A DNA stretch of 64,000 bases, from positions 7,440,001 to 7,504,000 of the forward strand of contig NC_012872.2 of the NCBI RefSeq assembly GCF_000003195.3. The letters run 5' to 3'. The first letter of the stretch is position 1, and each line of letters begins with the position of its first letter. The position numbers and the translations under genes are program-made. Shown here one piece after another: positions 56,303 to 64,000 of this stretch. This stretch comes from Sorghum bicolor. Its lineage: Eukaryota > Streptophyta > Magnoliopsida > Poales > Poaceae. The notes below the pieces were generated by a model that saw only the letters and a program-made list of their open reading frames with translations, ran no database searches and had not been told where the DNA came from.

Positions 56303-59164
56303 ATGGAAGAACCAGCTGGTGCAGTGATGCCGGCGCCGCCTCTCCTCCTCTTCCGCGCCCTCGCGTCGCTCAACCTCCTCCTGCTCGTCGGCTACCTCCT
56401 GCTCCTCCTCCTCGCCAAGCTCTTCGCTCGCCTGCACCACAGGGCCACCGCCAAGCAGGACCGGGCAAGGTACGTAACTGGTGGCTGTCTTGCTGCCGCA
56501 CCTGCATGCACCGCCGTCACTTCGCGCACAGATCTTCGACATGCATGCGTGTATTGTCCGTCGTGGTCACACGCACTTTTCTTTTGTTCTGTATCTATGG
56601 CCGTGTTTGCAGTAGTCGGTATGATGGCCGCTGCGACGACCACCGCACGGAGGCCATGCAGGCCGCCGATGAAGCAGAGTACGCCGCCGCCGCCGATGTC
56701 GTCGGAGGACAGCAAGCGGACACGCTGTTCTGGTTCGACGAGGCCGTGTTCGAGGACAGCACCCTGCTGCTTGGCGACGAAGGAAAGGATCACCATCACC
56801 TGTACGCCGCTACAGAAACTGCACGTTGCTTGCAGGTGGAGAGCAACTTTCCCGTGGAGGAATCTGCCCGCATCTCGCCGCGCAACCTGCAGAGCCACCG
56901 AGTGGATGTCGAAGCCGAACCGACGCAGCAGGTGCACCAGGAGGCCAAGGGCGGCATCGCCGTCGTCGATGTCCCGGCGACGACGTTCCTGGAACCGGAA
57001 CAGCGGATGAGTGCTCCTGCTCCGGTCGCCGTACCACCGGAGAATGTCTCCATCGAAGGCAATCAATCTCTTAGAAGTTAGAACAGATGCACTCTGTCTC
57101 TCTGATCTTTATTCGTTTCATCTTGATCTGACGCATTGTATGTCATCGATCGTCACCTGGTTTCAGGGGACAAGCAGCAGGAAAGCAACAGATCAGGAGA
57201 AGACGCTCTTCGCGACGCCGACCGTGCCGAACACGAAGAGGAGGGCCAGCAGGCCGGGAAGAGCTTTTCTGATGAAGGCCAGCATGACGTGAAGCTGTTC
57301 GTCAACAACCGCGCGCTCGCCGACACCAGGAAGCTCCTGCTGGAGGGCGGCGTGGTGGCCGGAGGAGGAGGAGGAGGAGGAGCGAAGGCGGCGCAGCTAC
57401 AGGACGAGAACGAGAACGACGACAAGCAGGAGGACAAGAACGGGGACAGCAGCCGGTACGGCGCGTCGACGCTGACGAGCGAGTCGACGTCCAAGAGCTC
57501 GGTGGAGTGGCAGAGCTCGACGGTGACCAAGGACTCGGAGACGGAGTACCCTTTCTCGTCGTCGTCGCGCCGGAGCTCGGCGCGGTGGGAGTCGTACACG
57601 CTCTTCCGCAAGTACGACGAGGACATGGTCTACTTCCACCGCGTCGGCGCCCAGAAACTCACCGAAACAGGTACACGGTCGTAGCCTAGGCAAACAAGAA
57701 CAAACTGTCTCTTTTTTTGTTTTTTCCTATCAGAAAAATAAAAGTTAGAGCAAAAAAATGATTTCATTTGTTCATATATAAAAACCAGTACGTTCTAAAA
57801 AAAATGTCAAGGTATATATCATTACCACTCATTACCTTAGAGGCTTAGACTAGTTTTCTTGACAAAAAGCTTAAATGACGCGCGATTCCTGTAATCTGCG
57901 ACGCTTTGGTCGACATGTGGGCTTGATCAAGAACATTTGTTTAACACATTTCTTGATGCACGCACATAATCTATTAAATCTAATCCTACTAACCTACTCT
58001 ATTCCAAAAGATGAAAAGAATCAGTGTTCATGTTTACTTTAATTAATCTATTGCATTTCAAAGCATGCATATATACAACATTTTGTTTTTGATTGATTTG
58101 CAATTGATTTGTTCCCTGCAGAGTCGTTCCGGTCGATCAAGTACCAGCCGCGTTCCATGTCGGAGCGGATCGTGCAGAAGCTGACGCCGAAGCCGAGCGC
58201 CCCAAAGCCGATGGGGCTGCGGGACCCGTACCCGGAGCTGGAGCGCGCGTACGTGGCGCAGGTGTGCCTGACGTGGGAGGCCCTCAACTGGAACTACACC
58301 AGCTTCCGGCGGCACAACGGCAGCGACGGCAACATCGCGGCGCGGTGCTGCCCGGCGCGCGTGGCGCAGGAGTTCCAGCAGTTCCAGGTGCTGCTCCACC
58401 GCTTCATCGAGAACGAGCCCTACGAGTGCGGCCGCCGCGCCGAGGTGTACGCGAGGATCAAGAACTCCACGCCCAAGCTGCTCCTCGTCCCGGAGTTCAG
58501 AGGTTGGTTTTTGGGTTGGTTTGGACACTACTGCTCTGCTCATCATCATCATCTGCTGGCGTATGTACTAGCTCACTGATGCATGAATATGTATGATTGC
58601 AGACGAGGATGACGAGAAGGATGATCTGATATCGGCAGTGCAGTTCCTGCTGATACTGGAGGAGTCCATCAGGACGTTCATGGCGTTCCTCCGCGCCGAC
58701 AAGAGGAGCCACTACGAGATGTTCAGAGAGATGGTGAAGAGGAGGGCGTCGGCGAGGAGCGCCGTGGATCAGACGCTAGTCGTCACACTCAAGAAAGCCA
58801 ACAAGAAAGTGAGTTGCTGATGATCACGTGTCCTGCTGTGTTTAACACATTACATTCCCATCAGTTATTATTATATTTTTACTGATGGCCGCCGGCGATA
58901 TATATGATTGTTCAGAAGAAGAGCCGGCTCAAGGACCTGACGCGGCCGCGGCGGTGCCTGAAGAGGACGAGGCTGAGGGAGGAGGAGGAGCTGTCCATCC
59001 TGCTGGGCCTCATCGACCTCAAGGTGGTGGCGCGGGTGCTGCGCATGCCGGAGATCACCGACCAGCAGCTGCACTGGTGCGAGGAGAAGATGAACAGGGT
59101 CCGGATCGATCTGGAGGGCAAGCTGCAGAGGGACCCTACCCCTCTTTTCTACCCTGCACATTGA
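56303..59164 (+). CDS. DUF1666 family protein with N-terminal membrane anchor
   Basis: A 656-residue protein from six exons: 56303-56469, 56613-57076, 57167-57670, 58122-58502, 58603-58808 and 58916-59164. All junctions are GT/AG and phases agree throughout. Seen here: a strongly hydrophobic N-terminal segment (LNLLLLVGYLLLLLLAKLFA, about residues 21-40); a long acidic, Ser-rich and poorly conserved middle (with an oligo-Gly run); then the conserved DUF1666 domain from about residue 429, with SIKYQPRSMSERIVQKLTPK, LTWEALNWNY, RFIENEPYECGRR, FLLILEESIRTFMAFLRADK, and a final EEELSILLGLIDLKVVARVL. The molecular function is unknown; plant homologues are sometimes labelled ribosomal protein L34Ae, without support here. 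An upstream in-frame ATG at 56153 would add 50 residues in a weaker start context. Exon 2 reads straight into TAG if its intron is retained. Confidence 0.88.
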
Positions 59165-60148
59165 CAGCGACGGACCTGTGCTGTCTGCTGCTGGTGCTGG
59201 TGCTGGTGTTGGACAACAACAGTCTTGTGCAATAATCTTCTAGTAGCTCTTTTCTTTTCTTTTTTTACTTTTTTTTTTCGTATCTTCTTTTGTCCAAGAT
59301 ATGTAGTAGTGGGAGAAGGGAACGAAAGATAAAGTTGCATTGCATGCATAGACATGAGAATATGCATGGCACTTAGCCTCATCTAGTACTACTGTAAAAA
59401 GAGAGATCACAGATCGATGATGTTATTGTAAAGGCACATACTATACATACATATATACACTAGAGTAATAATAAATAAATAAATAAATAAAATAAATAAG
59501 AGACCCACATCTTGTAATCGGACGCATGTGGCAACAGTGACAATGTTTAGACGATAGAATGTAGGGGTCCAGTGATCGTGACGAGCCATGGTATATGTAT
59601 GCATATTCATTTGCGTTTGTGACAGACCGCCCGTGCATTGCACACTGCATTGCATGTAAAGCAAAAGGGCTGAGGTGGTGGAGGATGGAGACAAAGACGG
59701 CTTTGAGCCTTTGACGTCGTGCTTTCGCTTTGCTTTTCCATGTGTCTTTGCTTTTATGGGACCTTGGATCGGATCACAATCACACGCAGGATTAGGATGA
59801 CCAAATGCCACACTAGGATTTGCTTCCACATTCCGGGATAAACTGCATCATCCATAGCCTCTCTCTCCCTCCTTTCTCCATATACCTTTATGTCATCCAG
59901 AAAAAGCTCTCTTGCAAACTTATCTTCGTGGTACATTTCGTTTGCATCAAAGAGAACGCACCAATATATATTGGCAATATAATTCACATGCCAAACATGG
60001 CAATGATCTTCTCACCAAATAACATTTGGCTGGCAAGGGAAGCACTTTGCCACTTTATGAATTTTGGGAACTCCTCTAACTCATCAACGCACCATATCTA
60101 GGGGCTTCAATGTTAATTTTTATTGGAGATAGACTTTGACATGTTTAG
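59165..60148. other. 3' flank of the DUF1666 gene
   Basis: Contains the 3' UTR, an (ATAA)n run at about 59468-59498 and AT-rich sequence. The minus-strand open frames (up to 140 codons) are not recognised and are AT-rich. Confidence 0.4.
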
Positions 60149-60354
60149 TGCACTCACAATGCAAGACTCTATCACAGAGTCCAAGATAATTAATTACATA
60201 TTATTTATAGTATTTTGTTGATGTGGCAGCATATTTATTGAAGAAAGAGGTAGAAAAAAATAAGACTTCAAGTCTTATTTAGACTCTAAGTATACATTGT
60301 TCGAGGTAATAAATAACTTTAGACTCTATGATAGAGTCTGCATTGTGAGTGCCC
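60149..60354 (-). mobile_element. MITE of the CACTCACAATGCA family, copy 2
   Basis: The left end is TGCACTCACAATGCAAGACT, and the right end is AGTCTGCATTGTGAGTGCCC. The interior includes TTGATGTGGCAGCATATTTA. It is the inverse of 48430-48634, with high similarity along the whole length. Confidence 0.9.
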
Positions 60355-61223
60355 TTAACGCTGAAAAGAAAAGGAAAAAACAAAGGCTTACTACTTGACA
60401 AAAATAGAGATTCAGTCATAATCTCATAATCTTTATCTACATATATGTATTTGCACAGATAAACTCTTGTAGATTGCTACCATGTCACATGCATAAAGAG
60501 GGCACAAATCCAAATGGAACATGCATGCATGCCATGGTGCTCTTGCTTTTGGTAAAGATAGGCGCAGTCAGAAAGTGGTTGTCCACTGTAACAAGTCAAA
60601 AAGAAGTGGGGAGAAATCAGTTGATGATGATAAAAGATGTGGCAGTGTCTGGGACCATTGTTTCATATGGCCATATTTGAGCAACAGTTCATGTGTAACT
60701 AGAACCCCCTGATTTCAATTCAAAAAAAAAACCCTGATTTGATATGTTGGAGCCCACCAATGCACACAACGGCCCAACAAGTTATCTTGGCCACCACTTC
60801 CCGATCCCAACAGCCCACGATAAGGCCATCTGGGCGTAACCATATGAAAGGGGGCCGATTGGTCGGAGCCGAGTTGGATTCCTTCCCACTATGCGTGTGC
60901 GTAGGCTTCCGAGTATATTGAAGCAGATTTCTCTATATGTTCGGGTTTTTTTTTTTGACAACTATATGTTCGGGGTTTAATCGTCCAGTTGAGGAAGGAA
61001 TCGAGTTGTATTGATTGATAGATAGACAAGCACAAGAATAAGATTCGTAGAACACAACTCTTTTATTTCTGGATAACTTTTTTCTATTTAACTTCTACGG
61101 TCTTATTTTTATTAATTTGTCACCATTCAAATCCACGGTATGTGTATGCCTCGTAGCCTCTCCCAAAAAATGGAACAAATGGTAGGAGAAAAGAGAACAT
61201 TGCATGCATGTGTTCGTCTAAAT
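60355..61223. other. Spacer, nothing recognised
   Basis: Short open frames at 60474-60921 lack recognisable products. No repeats of note. Confidence 0.4.
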
Positions 61224-61700
61224 GGCTCCTAAACGATAAACGGTGGCAAACTGTTTTGTTTAGGGGGTAAACGGGAAATTAAACGATTGATCGTTTAAAC
61301 AGTAAAAAAACGAAAAAACGGCCTAAACAGAACGATTATAAACGGACTAAATGACTGTTTAAATGCCCATTTAGACAAACACCAGGTAAAATCTAGTTGA
61401 ATTTTACATCAATAATTTGTATACTTATTGTATTTATAAATATGTACACTTGATTAATTACATGCATAAATATGTATATTTTGTTCTTCTACATGCATAT
61501 ATATACATACATACTAAAATAGTTGATTTTTTTAGTTGCATGTATAAATGCTAGAATTATGGATTTTACATTAAAAATGTGCATATTTTGTAATGTTGTG
61601 TAAAACCGTTTAGACCATTTTAATCCGTTTAAACCCTGTATAAAGCGTTTAAAACCTAAACGATGGGTGATTGACTATTTACTGTTTAGCGTTTAGGATA
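61224..61700. mobile_element. Candidate element rich in GTTTAAAC/AAACG motifs
   Basis: The left end is CTCCTAAACGATAAACGGT, and the right end read back is ATCCTAAACGCTAAACAGT. Clusters of AAACG, CGTTTAAAC and the palindrome AAACGATTGATCGTTT (61281-61296) lie near the two ends, with an AT-rich core. This is consistent with a small transposon having subterminal binding-site repeats. Confidence 0.55.
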
Positions 61701-61749
61701 ACATTGGCATGCACAGACCATGCTGCACCTGTTGCCTCCTTGAAAACAT

Positions 61750-62720
61750 TGTGTGAGAAAAGAACACTGGGAAAAATTCACAAAGGAAAAAATTACAACA
61801 ATTGTCTTTATGACCAGGTTTTGGAGACCAGACGATCTTCAAATCCAACTCGTAGTCTTTAGGTCTTTCGGACCTACTGCTCTTTTGGACCAATTTGTGA
61901 TATTTGGGATCACAATTATGGACTACGGTTTTAGCGATTTTTTTCATGAACCCTATAGCTCTCTAAGTCGTCTCATACCAATTCCAACACATCTATGGGA
62001 GCTAGAGGTTGGCAATGTCTTTGTGAAAAAATCTAGCATAAGTTTGTAGGATATTTATCTCCCTGTTCTTCTAGAGCACTTAGGATAAAAGAGTCTAGAT
62101 AACGCCAAGAGACAGTAGAGGAACATTCAAAGAAAATGTGTCGCATAGTTTCTTCAATGTTGTCTAGGCATATAGCACAATTGTAGCCTTCACCTAGATG
62201 CTTAATTATGTCTTCTCCTTAAAATATTTTTGGTCTGTCATTAAGAAGCAACCAGGTGAAAAACTTAACCTATGTAACACAATTTGACTTCCACAACCAT
62301 TTTAAAGGCCTTGGGGAGTAATGCAATGAAATATCGCTTGTAGAATTCTGACGAGCAATAATATAGAGGACCCTAGATGAATGTCCAAGATTCAATTTGG
62401 TCAGAGTGAACACTCTGGATAGCCAACAATTGACTAAAAAGGAAATATCCATCATATGCTTCTCTACTTAGGTGAAGCGTGAACAAGTCCAATAAGTTTG
62501 GCCCTAGTAGCCAGTTTCTAAAGACAAGTTTTCATTTTTGGTAAGTGTATAAATCTAGAAAGTTATTAGCAAACTTTTGATCCATGAAGCAATCTTCCCA
62601 TAAGCTTATAGGGTCTCCAGTTCCCACAGTGCAAATAGCAACACCTTAAAAATAGTGTTTGAGCTAAGCACATCCTTCCACCAAAAAGAACCTCTTGCTG
62701 ACATTAGGTGTGGTAATTTG
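61750..62720 (-). mobile_element. Decayed LINE ORF2 fragment
   Basis: Minus-strand reading from about 62700 gives SFWWKDVLSSNTIFK, then, after frame slips, WEDCFMDQKFANNFLDLYTL. At about 62260-62095 KFFTWLLLNDRP is followed by YNCAICLDNIEETMRHIFFE, then CSSTVSWRYLDS, the zf-RVT zinc pattern. Stops and frameshifts are frequent. Its orientation is opposite to the LINE at 33 kb. Confidence 0.82.
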
Positions 62721-64000
62721 AAACATAATAGGTAGATTGGATTAGTTGCACCCATAAGACATTAGACTTGTTATATAATTTAGCTAGGTTTTTGGTTAGG
62801 AGAGCATATTTTTTATAATAATATTGACCTAGTCGTTAAAAGGTTGTATATTTATAGTCTTTGTACTATGTTTCTAGACTTTGAATGATTCATAACTTTT
62901 TATAGTTTAAATTAATTTTGGTGTGCCTAGCATCACCACCGGTTTACAAGTAGAACTAGAAGTGATATTATCCTCATATCTTTCATAATTCTAGCTATAA
63001 TTTGGATGGATATACAATATGGACATGTTGAATTAGCACTAATCAAAAGTGTGTAACATGACATTTAGATCCTAGATATAATATAGACAATCCTAATTAG
63101 CACTACACAAACTAGAACTACAATGCACTTCAATAGAACAAATGATTTCTCCTCCAATTCCAACTAAAAGAGGTAAATTCTTCACGAGTTCTTCATCCAT
63201 GGGCTTCTTCCGATTCACCTCTCCCTGGACCGGTGCACTCACAGCCTCCTCAAGCAAAGTTTTCAGCAGCTCAACATATTGTTCCTCCTAGCATCAACAT
63301 GAATTTGTGGGTTTCCATTAGAATTGGCATAACTTAATAAAGATGACCAATCAATTCCTTGAATGGACACATACGAAAAAAAATCCATAAAATTCAAATT
63401 CTACAAATTCCTCTATGAATCCTATATATGTGTTCCCAAGGAAGCATGATATTGTGCAACATGGTACCATAAACAATCCATCACCAAATGGACCGTAAAT
63501 GATATATTGGGCCCACATGCCATATAGTTACCTAGTTCTACTAGATTGTTGGTTTGCTGACACAAGTGTGACATATATATGGGATGGTAAATATTCGGTG
63601 CAATCGTGAAAACCTATTAAATTAAAACACATACTTATAAGTTTTAAAAGTTTAGAATGATGCATATTCATGGTGTATTTATACAGCCTGTTCGCTTCTG
63701 CTTTTCTGGCTGCGGCTGCTGCTGCTTCATATATTAGCTACAGTGAATTTTAGTTCGCTCTTTGTAGGCAAGAGAAGCTGGATAAGTTGAGAAGTAAGAT
63801 CAATCTAGAAGGCCTTTTATTATTTCCAAGAACAGGGAACATATAGAGCATGTTGAAGGACTGTACTAGAATGGAAAGATTCCTATCTGTTGCATTTCCT
63901 TATTTTTGTCGTTATTTTCTTAATTTTATTCCAACAAACAAATCCCGGTCCAGATGGCTGCTTAACCCGACAAAACCTGTCGCCGTTGTCAACAGATTTG
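62721..64000. other. AT-rich terminal stretch, no supported gene
   Basis: Nothing recognisable to about 63680. 63688-63780 begins GCCTGTTCGCTTCTGC, a start typical of small hAT-type MITEs in grasses, but a partner end is not clear. The window ends without a recognisable gene. Confidence 0.4.

Noticed and set aside
55795..56542. Frames of 160-232 codons through the CT microsatellite
   Set aside because: Their length comes from a dinucleotide repeat that is open in several frames (Ser-Leu or Arg-Glu runs).
1..64000. tRNA, rRNA or known miRNA genes
   Set aside because: I looked for tRNA B-box sequence (GGTTCGAATCC type) and a few common miRNA sequences by eye and found none; a covariance-model search would be decisive.

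Overview
This is nuclear DNA from a grass, most likely Sorghum bicolor or a close Andropogoneae relative. The evidence is plant spliced genes with GC-rich grass-type coding sequence, long AT-rich intergenic DNA, and many copies of a Tourist-type MITE whose ends read GGCCTTGTTTAG and CTAAACAAGGCC with TTA/TAA target duplications. Stowaway-like MITEs, CACTA ends and LINE fragments are also present. No bacterial, organellar or viral gene was seen. From memory, the rice homologues of two genes here (NRR and the manganese transporter MTP9) are near neighbours on rice chromosome 1, so sorghum chromosome 3 is my guess for the locus. That part is inference. Layout. 1-14.8 kb: no convincing protein gene; MITEs, a 2-kb-scale tandem duplication (6.3-9.2 kb) with a 0.9-kb foldback element inserted in one copy, and a 0.9-kb direct repeat (13.1-14.8 kb) that runs up to the promoter of the first gene. 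14.98-15.40 kb (+): a single-exon NRR/NIMIN-type repressor of NPR1-dependent immunity. 15.9-22.4 kb: two LINE fragments, a MITE cluster and a CACTA scar. 23.26-23.41 kb (+): an orphan or alternative first exon matching the transporter downstream. 27.19-29.96 kb (+): a six-exon manganese-type cation diffusion facilitator (MTP9/MTP11 group). 30.44-30.86 kb (-): a spliced 100-residue two-membrane-segment protein, convergent with the transporter, visible only once its 121-nt intron is removed. 33.1-33.8 kb: a 5'-truncated LINE bounded by a 17-bp target duplication. 35.5-35.8 kb (+): a CLE-type signalling-peptide precursor with an unusual core peptide. 42.24-43.28 kb (-): a two-exon class II LOB-domain transcription factor. 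56.3-59.16 kb (+): a six-exon DUF1666 membrane-anchored protein. 59.2-64 kb: MITEs and a decayed minus-strand LINE. The genes are ordinary single plant loci, not an operon. They cover immunity repression, metal export, peptide signalling and transcriptional control, with no shared pathway implied by proximity. Exon boundaries were worked out by hand from GT/AG sites, reading phase and family protein continuity. They are internally consistent but not checked against transcripts.
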